Shown piece by piece: positions 1-10,014 of a stretch of 64,000 nt of DNA. The DNA is from Morchella semilibera (lineage: Eukaryota > Ascomycota > Pezizomycetes > Pezizales > Morchellaceae). Position numbers and translations under genes: made by a program. The notes beneath the pieces were generated by a model. That model ran no database searches. It was not told the origin of the DNA and was given only the letters and a program-made list of their open reading frames with translations. Within the stretch, counting starts at the first letter, position 1. Every line of letters begins with the position of its first letter. Location of the stretch: NCBI GenBank assembly GCA_009192285.1, contig CM018605.1:2025247-2089246 (forward strand), given 5' to 3'.

Positions 1-3000
1 AAGAAGGTAAGCTTCCTCAATTAACTCTTAATTATCCAATTATAGGTGTGAGGCTAGTAGCTGACGTCTGGTGCCCCAAAAGCACGACTTTTCAACACAT
101 CGCCCATATCACCACGCCGTTGTCGCATCTTATTGACCAAAATTACCTATCTACTTCATACTGGTGAACGGTTTCCTACATCTGAAGCAACTTCCCTCTT
201 TTTTGGGATAACTAAACTATTCCAGCATCGCGATGCTTCGCTTAGACAGATGGTTTACTTGGTTATCAAGGAGCTGGCAGACACTGCGGAGGATGTCATC
301 ATGGTTACATCTTCAGTCATGAAAGATGTTGCCGGTGGTGGAAGGGGAGCAGGGGAGCAGGAGGTTTACAGGGCGAACGCTATAAGAGCATTGTGTAGGA
401 TCATTGATGTGAGTCGGAGAAACTGTTTTGGTCTCAGGATAGCTTGGGATTGGTTTTGCGGCAGTTCTGGAAACCAATTGGCAAACATTAGTACCTGGTG
501 GCTATCATGCCTTACTACCTTCGACTTCTGCACGACTCTAGACATAGCGATTTTAACCTTTGACTGACATGAGTACGGCACAGGGCACCACTGTTCAAGC
601 GATAGAGCGTCTTCTTAAGACTGCAATTGTCGATAAGAACCCCTCGGTCTCGTCGGCAGCGCTTGTATCTGCTTATCACCTTCTCCCCACTGCTCGCGAT
701 GTTGTACGCAGGTGGGCGAATGAAACTCAAGAAGCTGCCCTTTCTGGATCCAAATCAGGGGGATTCAGCTTAGGATTCGGCTCATCTGCAGCTTCTGTAC
801 CCCAAGGCTCTGGTATGACCCAATACCATGCCATCGGTCTTCTATATCAGATGCGCTCCCATGACCGAATGGCGCTTGTCAAGATGGTACAACAGTTTGC
901 GAATGGGACCGTCAAGAATCCCGCTGCTGTTATCATGCTGGTGCGACTTGCTGCTAAGATCGCGGACGAAGACCCAGGGTTGAGGAAGCCAATGTACACC
1001 CTGTTGGAGGGATGGCTAAGACATAAGGCTGAGATGGTAAATTTCGAGGCGGCCAAAGCAATATGCGAGTTGCGGGATGTAACAGATGCTGAGGTTGCTC
1101 CAGCTATCAATGGTAAGTACCCTTTCCCGGAGGTAACGAGTGCATTCATAACAATTTAATTGGTCAGTTCTTCAACTATATCTCACATCCCCGCGGGCTG
1201 TTGCCAAATTCACTGCCATTCGGATCCTCCACAATTTCGCATCTATTCGTCCCTCTGCGGTTAACGTTTGCAATATGGACATTGAGACGTTACTTAATAA
1301 CTCTAATCGTTCAATTGCAACCTTTGCCATTACCACTCTGCTCAAAACTGGAAATGAATCTTCGGTTGACAGGCTTATTGGCAAGATCAGCGGACTCATG
1401 GCTGATATCACAGATGAATTCAAGATCACTATCGTGGAGGCGATCCGCACACTGTGTTTGAAGTTTCCAAGCAAGCAAGCAGCAATGCTAACGTTTTTGA
1501 GTGGGGTTCTAAGGGACGAGGGTGGCTATGAGTTTAAAAAGACTGTAGTAGAAAGCATGTTTGATTTGATCAAGTTTGTGCCTGAAAGTCGAGAAGAAGG
1601 TAAGATCTGTTTTTCGACAGCAACAATAATGCTCTTCTCACACCACTCTAGCACTTGCGCATCTCTGCGAGTTTATCGAGGACTGTGAGTTTACCAAGCT
1701 CGCTGTTCGCATTTTGCACCTGCTTGGTACAGAAGGGCCGAGAACCACCCAGCCAACCAAATATATTCGGTATATATATAACCGTGTCGTTCTCGAGAAT
1801 GCAGTAGTTCGTGCTGCCGCCGTTACCGCATTGGCAAAGTTTGGCGTTGCAAGCAAAGAAGGGGAGAAGGTTGACCCAGAGGTGAAGAAAAGTGTGGTTG
1901 TATTGTTGACCAGATGCTTGGACGATCCCGATGATGAAGTCAGGGATAGAGCAGCTCTCAATTTGAGATTGATTCAACAGGAGGATGGCGAGGAGGTGGC
2001 TGAGAGGTTCATTAAGAACGAATCTTCGTTCTCCCTACCGATCTTCGAGCATCAGCTAGTCATGTATGTCACCGGAGACGCATCAACCTTCTCACAACCA
2101 TTTGACCTCTCGTCTATTCCTATTGTTACTCGGGCTGAGGCCGATGCTGAGGATCGGTCTCTCAAACTGCGCTCCGCAACAATGCCAACTCTCAAGGCAC
2201 CTACTTCTGGTGCGCCTCGTCCATCAGCTGGGCCATCAGTTGCAGCAGAAGCCGCCACATCTGCTGCGGCCGCATCTGCGAAGTACATACAGCAACTCGC
2301 TGCAGTCCCAGAGCTGAAGCCTTATGGTCCTGTCTTGAAATCTAGTCGAGAGGTCGAACTCACAGAGTCTGAGACAGAGTATGTCGTTGTTGCAATCAAA
2401 CATATCTTTAAAGAACACATTGTTCTTCAATTCAACGTCAAGAATACCCTTACAGATACCGTCTTAGAGGACGTATCGATGATCACCACCCCATCAGAGA
2501 CAGAGGGTGCTGAGGGGGGTATTGGTTTGGAGGAGGATTTTATCATCCCAGCGCCAAAATTAGCTAGTGATGAGCAAGGAACTATCTATGTAGCCTTCAA
2601 GCGCACCGGGGAGGAGAGCAATTATGTCACTACCACATTCACAAACGTCCTTAAATTCACCAGCAAGGAGATCGATCCTAGTACTGGGGAACCCGAAGAC
2701 CAAGGATTCGAAGATGAGTACCAGGTTGAGGACCTAGAGTTAACTGGTGGAGATTATGTTGTGCCAAACTTTGCCGGGAGCTTTGGGAATGTATGGGAGC
2801 AAGTTGGTGCAGCAGGCGAAGAAGTTACAGAGACATTTTCACTGGGAACTGGAGTTAAGGGAATCCAGGGTATGGGATTTATCCCCGAAATTCTTGCTAT
2901 CATTATTTTACTAACGAGGTAAACAGAGGCCTGTGAGCTATTATCTCAAACTCTTTCTCTGCAAGCGCTTGAGGGTACTGACGTTGCTATCAACACGTCC

Positions 3001-3159
3001 ACACACAATCTGAAGCTATTCGGCAAGACTGTATCTGGCGGTCGGGTAGTTGCTGAGGTTAAGATGGCGTACAGTAGCAAGAATGGGGTTGCGCTCAAGA
3101 TCACAGTAAGAGCTGAAGAGGAGGGCGTTGCGGCGTTGATTGTTGGAAGTGTTGCGTGA
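1..3159 (+). CDS. SEC21: Coatomer subunit gamma (gamma-COP), 5' end missing
   Basis: Large subunit of the COPI coat, which covers vesicles returning from Golgi to ER. Reading the exons 1-6, 83-408, 584-1112, 1168-1599, 1652-2869 and 2927-3159 gives one continuous frame. It opens in the conserved N-terminal stretch ([17 protein letters not shown]) and runs through the adaptin-like HEAT solenoid ([19 protein letters not shown]). An Ala/Ser/Pro-rich linker follows near 2190-2290, then the C-terminal gamma-COP appendage ending [14 protein letters not shown]. All introns are GT-AG; the first (7-82) has a CTGAC branch site about 17 nt before the acceptor. Only roughly the first two dozen residues lie outside the window. 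No frame damage is seen. The family call is very secure; exact splice sites are inferred from frame continuity. Confidence 0.95.
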
Positions 3160-3465
3160 GCTTGAAAATTTAGCTTATTGAATTTTGTTTTACGTTCTGT
3201 TTGATGATATTTATGTATCCCTTTGTTGGTTTTTTCTTTTTTCTTGAGACGTAGATAATTTCACCTGTGACCAAAAGGGGACGGCTCTTGAGATCATTGT
3301 TTTCTTGAGGCGCAAGGGGCATGCGATACAGGGGAAACTGTCACGTTGATGATGAATGATAGATTGGGAGGCTTTGAGCTGTGTCAAACGAGTGCAATGT
3401 TGGCCTACCAATAAAAACATTTGGTTTCTTCACGAGTGATAAGTTATGATTACACAAGTACTGAA

Positions 3466-3566
3466 AAGCTCTCGCTTCGTTTTTTTTTTTTTTTTTTTTT
3501 TGTTTACATCAGTAATCGTATCCAGCCAATAAGGCTATGACGATATCGCACAAGCTCTCGCTTCGT
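3466..3566 (-). mobile_element. Short poly(A) retroposon copy 1 with 15-bp TSD
   Basis: A perfect 15-bp direct repeat (AAGCTCTCGCTTCGT) lies at 3466-3480 and 3552-3566. Between them sits a run of about 21 T followed by some 50 nt that reappear at 56735-56778. On the minus strand the insert reads as a short body followed by an A tail, the structure left by target-primed reverse transcription. It could be a SINE, a severely 5'-truncated LINE end, or a retroposed small RNA. No Pol III A/B boxes are evident. Confidence 0.8.
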
Positions 3567-4645
3567 GGGATCTAATCACATATCCTAATTGGACATAGCC
3601 CTAACTAAGGACTCGTTCATGACACCACAGACATAGTCGAGTGCCCATTAGTAGAATATTGTTCCCTCTAACTGCTAGGGCAGTGTCTCGCTATATATTT
3701 ATCCACTGCTTTTAGACTAGGTATGTACAGACGTTTTGTGGGGTAGCTGCTGCTAATATTTCCTAGGGCTAATGCCTGATACTTCCTTACGCGATGGGAC
3801 CGTAATGGTGGAGATACTTATGTACATGTGTAGTTTAAGTATACTTGATGCCGGAGCGAGTGGGGCCATTGATTGATTGATAACTCATACATGTAGCGAG
3901 TGGGGGGCTACATAGGCCGAGCCTCACCTAAAACCAGGGGAGAGCCGAGGTTTCTGTCTGGAACAAATCCCTTTTTTTTCTCCTGACTTACTTTAAATCA
4001 CTCATAGACTCATACTGTTTTACTTAGACTCCTATCGAGTGATTCCGAGTGACTGATCTAACGAGTGCTACCCCATGAACCAAAACCCCCCAAGCTCCAC
4101 ACAATGCCGGGTCGGCGCCTGGGGGTTTCTGTATATAAGACAGCATAACCCCTCTCACAGCACATCATACCCTTACCGTGTTCCCAAGGAATAAACCTTC
4201 GGTATTTGTAAGTGGGTACACCACCGTCGCCCACCAATCAAGTAGCAACGGACCCCAGTCTCCCAGACATTCGGTTCGGCGTAGTGCTCAGTACAGCCCT
4301 AGCTTTCTCCGCAACAACTTAAGAGACATGCATGTTTCAACCCGAATGCGCTTTCCTCGGTCCTGTTCGTATTCAGCGAGAAAGCCGGTGCGTGCGTGGG
4401 TTTCTATTTGGAAACGGCTAGGTCGGCTGCGGCGGAAGATAAGATTGGTACATACATGTAGATAAGAAGTCTATTCTTTAGTTGACGTAATATGTGAAAT
4501 TGCTTTGCTTTGCGGGGTGTAATATGCTCAGTGCAGCGCCACAGACAGGATATACAATGTTCACCATATCTTATAAGTATATAGATATACCGATATGCAA
4601 TGTGTATTTTAAAGGTTTTGATTGGCCAGGTATTAGTATTGAGTT
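3567..4645. other. Intergenic stretch, no supported gene
   Basis: No convincing reading frame is seen. Around 4078-4240 the sequence looks LTR-like: a TATA-type motif (TGTATATAAG) at about 4131, CA-rich leader sequence, an AATAAA signal at about 4190, and a CACC-rich end. It has no second copy or target duplication in the window, so it remains unproven. TACATGTA palindromes occur at 3888 and 4453. Confidence 0.5.
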
Positions 4646-4950
4646 GCTTTTTGCTTATATTGATATTGGTGGCGATTAGAGGTGCATGCTCTATGTGTAT
4701 TGGTAATCGGGGCTTTACTTTTTGCTTATATTGGTATTGGTGGCGATTAGAGGTGCATGCTCTATATGTATTGGTAATCGGGGCTTTGCTTTTTGCTTAT
4801 ATTGGTATTAGTGGCGATTAGAGGTACATGCTCTATGTATATTAGTAATCGGGGCTTTGCTTTTTTGCTTATATTGGTATTAGTGCCAGTAGCGATTAGA
4901 AGTATATGCTCTATGTATATTAATAATCAGGACTTTGCTTTTTGCTTATA
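4646..4950. repeat. 71-bp tandem repeat, about 4.3 copies
   Basis: Units begin with [G/A]CTTTTTGCTTATATTG at 4646, 4717, 4788, 4859 and 4937. The first three spacings are exactly 71 bp; the last is 78 bp because of small insertions. Copies diverge progressively from left to right. The array ends about 190 bp before the first ORF of the transposon island and may mark its edge. Confidence 0.9.
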
Positions 4951-5138
4951 TTGATTTAAGGATATCCGAAAAGTTTCTTTTTTCTATATTGATGTAATTG
5001 ACGATTTGGCACATAAGTAAATATTGTTATTGTTATTATAATAGTTAAGATTGTAGTTTAAAATAACTCTTGATCGCACATTTTTTACCTTAACCAACCA
5101 ATTCTAAAGACTCCTTACCTACCATACCTAATACCACA

Positions 5139-6781
5139 ATGCCTCAAATTTTCAACGAGAATGCTTCTACTGAAATTCATTGCATGGTCGAATTCACCAA
5201 TAAGACAGACAAGACTGGTTATCTTAAAATCTACAATTCAACTCTATTTGCTGGAGTGAAGGTTTACCCTCTTCAGTCATCGATGTCCCAGCGTCTTGGC
5301 ATCTGTCCCGACAGTCCGGTAGGCGACGCATGGTTATGATTGTTGTGGTAATGTTAAGCGAGAGCGAGGAACGCGAGTTGGAGGTTGTCGTCATTAGGTT
5401 CTAGGAGGTTCGATGGCGTGATGGATTGGTAATGTAGAATAGCGGAGATGGTGGGGAGGATTACGAGGTGTGGTAGCAACGGGTTTCTATGAGGTTCTAT
5501 GAGCAAAAGTGTGCGTCATAGCGAACTAGGGAAGGAGGTGTGTTAAATAGCGGGGATAGATGTTTTCCTTTGTTCTTTCTTTCTTTTCTCTCTGTCTCGT
5601 CTTCCTGTTATCTCGGTACATAGGAATCTACTCCTATTCAAGCCATAGCCTCTCGTACCAAAGACTCGATCCTCTGACAAAGAGGAAACTCATAGTATCT
5701 CTCATCGTTCTCGTTGAGGTCCATTCGGTCCTCACTCTCCCTGCTCTGAGCTCTTGTGCTCTCACTCTTGCCTCTGTCTTCGCCGGTGCTTGTGCTTGTG
5801 CCTCCCCGGTGTTGTCCCTGTCTTCATCGGCCCCCTCGTCGAGTACACTGTGCTCCTCGAGTCTCTCTGCGTCATCATTGTCATCTTTTTCTTTGCGTCG
5901 GGTTACTCCGTCACAGATGAGGAAGATATACCATGTCGTATTGTTTGTTTTATCAACGATTCTCTCTCAGAACCTACCGAAAACTCTGTTGCTATATGTT
6001 CAGGCAGGTTTTGCGATATGGGTAAAGACAAACCAGTTGTTGTAACTTTACTAAATAAGAACGAGTAGGTTAATTAATTTCTATGTATGATATCATAGCT
6101 AATATTTTTTTACTTAGGTTTGCTGGTGATCCTACACATCCACGATTTGACGACATAGCACCTGCACCCTCATGTGCCACTATATACTCAGTCGGGAAAG
6201 TTGTTGGACAGCCTAAATGAACTATCAGTTCTCTTCCTACTGGTTGGAGATGTTTTGATTTACGATCATCCTACTACGACTTGGAAGCTGCCTCTAAATC
6301 AGCTTCCCGAAAGTACTTTGTTATTAGGTGGTATATACCACCAGGTAAGAGATGGGAGAGTACAAAGCTACCCCAAGTCGATAGTGTTATTCAAATCACT
6401 GGAAGTTTGATTGGCAGAGTAGTCGTCGATAATACATCATCACATTCTTTTTTTGGTTGTTTGGTATCGTCATTGAATTATATTTCTGTTATGCAATCAG
6501 GGTTTGGGGGTGGATCTAGTGGGCAAACATCGGAAAAGCTAGAGTCAAAGAAGGTTGGAAGATCTTGGGGTGCTCGGGCTCAGAAAAGATCTGCAATGGA
6601 TGATTCAAGTTTGTATTCAAGTTCCCCTACCCCTAAAAAGGTTGCTGTTGGCTCATCTCATGTTTCGCAAACACATACACCAGTCAAAAGGAAGGCTACA
6701 AGTGTATCTAATGATTGTTCTATTGATGACGATTTTGAAAGTGTAGAGAATGGAGCTATTGAGGATGTTGGCTCCGATTAG
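5139..6781 (+). pseudogene. Helitron accessory ORF1, possibly ssDNA-binding (disrupted)
   Basis: The frame starts at ATG 5139 (MPQIFNENASTEIHCMVEF), is interrupted at 5284 by a solo LTR, resumes at 5916 (DEEDIPCRIVCFINDSLSE) and crosses a GT-AG intron at about 6065-6117. It then meets an in-frame TGA at 6218-6220 and stays open to the stop at 6781. The C-terminal third is Ser/Lys-rich and acidic at the end (DDDFESVENGAIEDVGSD). Its place before the Rep/helicase gene suggests an accessory factor; many Helitrons carry an RPA-like OB-fold protein there. I cannot confirm an OB fold by eye, so the function is a guess and the gene is clearly broken. Confidence 0.4.
5284..5915 (+). repeat. Solo LTR of the Gypsy B family
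   Basis: This 632-bp copy starts TGTCCCAGCG and ends CCGTCACA. It aligns along its length with the two 634-bp LTRs of Gypsy B, more divergently than those two align with each other. It includes the same primer-complementary decamer GTCTCGTCTT at 5594-5603. No internal element sequence is attached, so it is a product of LTR-LTR recombination. The flanking 5-mers (ATCGA and GATGA) do not match, so no target duplication survives. Confidence 0.9.
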
Positions 6782-8058
6782 ATGATGTTTGTCATAATAT
6801 TCAGGTTTTGAGATTATTATTACTTGGTTTACTTTTTGAGAAAAATTTATAGTATTATCAGGATATATATAGGGCTTGGGTATCTCTTTCGGGAAGTCTA
6901 TAATACCTTTTGAGCATCAATATAATATTTTTTTTCACAATGCCAAGAACAAATTCCAGACAATCAATCGAGGATCATAGACATGCAAATCGTATCCAAA
7001 TGAGGAGGAACAGAAATTTCCAAGCCTCCAACAGCTCTCAATTAAATCAAATACAGACACGATTAAATTTTCAAGCTGAGCATCAGATTAGAAATCGACG
7101 ACAAACCACTCAAAACCAAAGCAATATACAACCAAATGAGTTACCGAGCAATTAGTGGGACACTCTACCTATCAAAACAATACAACTCCGACCATACATT
7201 ACTAATTGGTCCAAACACTGTACCTACTGTAATGCTACCTTATTAAATAGTGAGACTAATAGTTGGTGTTGTACTAATGGAAAATACAAACTACCTTCCT
7301 TACCATCCTATCCTCCCGATATTGAAATTGAATTCGAGCAACATATTGGTCAACTAAGTAGGATCAGTCGAAAGCTCAACAATATCTTTTCATTTTCAAT
7401 TTTGGGAGTTACAGGTGGGTTTCGACAGTTACCAACACCCTCTAATGTGGCTATTACAGGACGAGTATATCATCAATTGCTGGATGCTAATCAAGGACAA
7501 CATTCAATACGATGGTTTCTTCACGATGAAGATTCAAGAGACTCACTGGCTCTTGAGCTTGGTGTGCCATCTTCTATAGTTACCAGCTTCCGAAACCTAT
7601 TAGAGGAAGTCAATCCTTTTGTACACCACCTCCGAGCAGCATTCACTAATGCCCCAGATACTCCACTTGCACTTGAATTATATACTCCAACATCTGGTGG
7701 GGAGATAGCTGCGATTATACATGCCAATAATATACAGAAAGTCTATCCTCGGAGTGTATTGGTTTACAACAACATCCTCGATCATCCTAAAGCTATCAGT
7801 ATACTAAGTCCTCTTTACGAGCCATTGCAATATCCTGTATTATTTCCTCATGGTACACCTGGTTGGGACTGCAAATCTGATTTTAGTCAAATAAGATGGT
7901 ATAGGGCCAGGCTCACAACAGAGGATGGATTTCTTAGGTTTGGTAGACTATGTGGAGAGTACTTGGTTGACATGTACTCGAGGGTGGAGGATGAGAGATT
8001 GGACTATATACGAAAGGGACGAGAGAGACCATCAGCAAGACTTCATCTGTCTCTTGAT

Positions 8059-8145
8059 GTCTCCTGAGCCTCAGGAGACTCAAAAAATATCCGGGGGTCT
8101 CAGGAGACTCTCAGGAGACCCGGGAGACTGTTGGGAGACTCCAGT
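8059..8145. repeat. Hairpin and CAGGAGACT repeat insertion in the Helitron gene
   Basis: A perfect 10-bp stem with a single-base centre (GTCTCCTGAG-C-CTCAGGAGAC) sits at 8059-8079. Further direct copies of [CAG/CGG/TGG]GAGACT follow at about 8100-8141. The stretch breaks the helicase reading frame, so it is probably a small insertion such as a MITE remnant or slippage product. No TSD was recognised. Confidence 0.5.
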
Positions 8146-8383
8146 CACAAGTTGAGTTTGCTGATGACAGTATATTCAAAAATCTGCAGATGCAGAGGCA
8201 GTAGGGAGTTTACCATTTGAGAAAGGCACGACACTACCCAATTCCTTTTTAGGCTCCCGAGCATGGGCATCAAATGAAGTAGCCGACTCTCTTGCTATCT
8301 GTAGATCAAGAGGCAAACCCTCCTTCTTTATTACAATTACAACAAATCCCAACTGGCCAGAGATTAAATCATGATTGCATCCT

Positions 8384-8965
8384 TATCACGGCGTACTGCG
8401 GACTTCGCGGGGGAGGAGGATATTAGGGAATAGGCTTTCGGGTATAAGGTTTCTTTTAGGTTCTTGGAGTTTCTATGGGTTTCCGTTACACGATGTGATG
8501 AGTCATGAATGTACAGGGATTAGGAGGGATATATATACGTTGCTACGGATCTTTCCTTTGTCCTTTTCTTTCTCTTTCTTTCCTTACGTGTTCTTCCTGT
8601 TATCAACCCTACGGTTTAGTTTCGGTTTATCTTGTGTCTTTAGTTCTGAATATACTACGTCATAACCATAGTCTTCGCCAAGACCCTAGTGGGTCTTCCA
8701 TAGTACCTTGACTCGTCCTTGCTTCGCTACGTCTCGCCTTACTTCGTCTCGTCCCGCTTCGTCCATAGTCCATGACCGTAGTCCGTATCGTCTACTGGTA
8801 CCTTCGTCTCCACGTCTTCGTCAGAGAGGCCATCTAGACCCTCTGCCCTACAACCCTGCTCCTCGGTTAGGTTATCCCGTCGTCGCCCCTCGTCTCTGAC
8901 CTCGTTCCCGCCTCGGTTGTGTACCTCGGCTCTCTTGCCTGTTGTCTCCGTGTTGCTCCGTAACA
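8384..8965 (+). repeat. 5' LTR of Gypsy A
   Basis: Starts TATCACGGCG and ends CCGTAACA. It has a TATA-like TATATATA at 8530-8537 and the decamer ACGTGTTCTT at 8586-8595, complementary to the sequence just after the LTR. The leading TA instead of TG is also present in the 3' LTR, so it was inherited through transposition. Confidence 0.95.
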
Positions 8966-8967
8966 CT

Positions 8968-8977
8968 AAGAACACGT
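8968..8977 (+). promoter_or_regulatory. Candidate self-priming PBS of Gypsy A
   Basis: AAGAACACGT begins two bases after the 5' LTR and is an exact reverse complement of ACGTGTTCTT inside the LTR (8586-8595 and 13884-13893). That LTR site lies about 50 nt downstream of the TATA-like box, where the transcript could start. This matches Tf1/sushi-type elements, whose RNA 5' end folds back as primer. Function is inferred. Confidence 0.65.
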
Positions 8978-9027
8978 CCCCTCCACCGACCTACACAACA
9001 CCCCCGTTCCGCCTCGCTCCGGTCGCA

Positions 9028-10014
9028 ATGACCGACCTCAGCTGGGATGTCCCCATGGGGGACTGCCCCAACCCCGTCTTCTTCTCTCCCGGTCCCCTCG
9101 AATGCTACTTCCCTGAACGAAAGGGATTCTGTCACCTCGCTCTTGTCCCCCGCTCTCACTGGTTCGACCTCGGCTGCCGTTTGGGTTCAGACCCTCACGT
9201 CCACCTGCTTCGCAAGTACGCCCTCGCCCATGGTCTCAAGCGCGCCGATGCCCACTGGGCTAAGGCCACCTTTACCCAACCCGTCCCCGGTCAGCTCCAT
9301 GTCGGAGCCCCCTCCAATGATGATGCCCACCTCGCCCACGATGCGGAAGCCATTATTCGTGGCCTCAGAGATCCTGCCCTCGCTCAACACACCATCGGCC
9401 GACCTCTGGAAACTCTTGTTGCTTTCGCCCCCCATGCTCTGATCGAGAAACTTTCCAGTTTCTTGGAAACCTTTGGCCCCGTTGAGGAGGATTTCGGGTA
9501 TGAGCTTACTCAGGCCCACATTCTTATCGGGGAAGCCCTCGCCGCCCTGACTGCCTCCATGGATGTTGCCGTCTCCGCCCCCGAAGAACCTGCCGTATGT
9601 ACGGCCCACAACGAGGTCATCAAGAACCTCGAACTTGAACTCGATGCAGCCGAAGGAAAGGTTGCTGACCTCTGGTCCCGCATGTGCGAGGCCCAGGAAG
9701 AATCAGTGGAGGCTATCCAGGACCTCCAGGAAGAAGTGGCCTCCCTGACAGCTGAGAAGGAGGAGTTTCGCTATCGTTTGGCCCTGCACCAGGAGGCCCT
9801 TGCCGACGCGGACGCTACTATTGCCGACCTTCGCCGCCTTCCTCTTGCCGCCCCCAATGCTGCCAGGAAACCATCTCGCCCCGCCGCCCAGACTCCGAAG
9901 TCTCCCTACCTCGCCCCCAGCATCCAGGATCCACGTTCCTTCGACAACTGGAGAAAGACACCAGTTGAACAAGTAGCCCCCAAGCTGGCGTTAAAAGGTC
10001 AGCCCCTTTGGTAG
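9028..10014 (+). CDS. Gypsy A ORF1: coiled-coil protein without recognisable Gag motifs
   Basis: The ORF encodes 328 residues from the first ATG after the PBS (MTDLSWDVPMGDCPNPVFF). It occupies the gag position but shows neither the capsid pattern nor the CCHC zinc knuckle that are clear in element B. Residues about 195-275 form a long heptad-like stretch (KNLELELDAAEGKVADLWS, then EEVASLTAEKEEF), probably a coiled coil. The tail is basic and Pro-rich. Codon third positions are strongly C-biased compared with pol. It ends at TAG 10012-10014, while the pol frame lies at -1 and is open across that stop, so -1 frameshift expression of pol is possible. It could be a highly diverged Gag or an acquired ORF. 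Confidence 0.75.
   Translation: MTDLSWDVPMGDCPNPVFFSPGPLECYFPERKGFCHLALVPRSHWFDLGCRLGSDPHVHLLRKYALAHGLKRADAHWAKATFTQPVPGQLHVGAPSNDDAHLAHDAEAIIRGLRDPALAQHTIGRPLETLVAFAPHALIEKLSSFLETFGPVEEDFGYELTQAHILIGEALAALTASMDVAVSAPEEPAVCTAHNEVIKNLELELDAAEGKVADLWSRMCEAQEESVEAIQDLQEEVASLTAEKEEFRYRLALHQEALADADATIADLRRLPLAAPNAARKPSRPAAQTPKSPYLAPSIQDPRSFDNWRKTPVEQVAPKLALKGQPLW

Noticed and set aside
4178-4465. 95-residue ORF
   Set aside because: Composition looks non-coding, and it overlaps the LTR-like stretch.
8505-8711. ORFs within the LTRs (also 5560-6045, 13803-14009, 15192-15483, 20818-20950)
   Set aside because: They lie in LTR sequence, recur in each LTR copy, and have no domain content.
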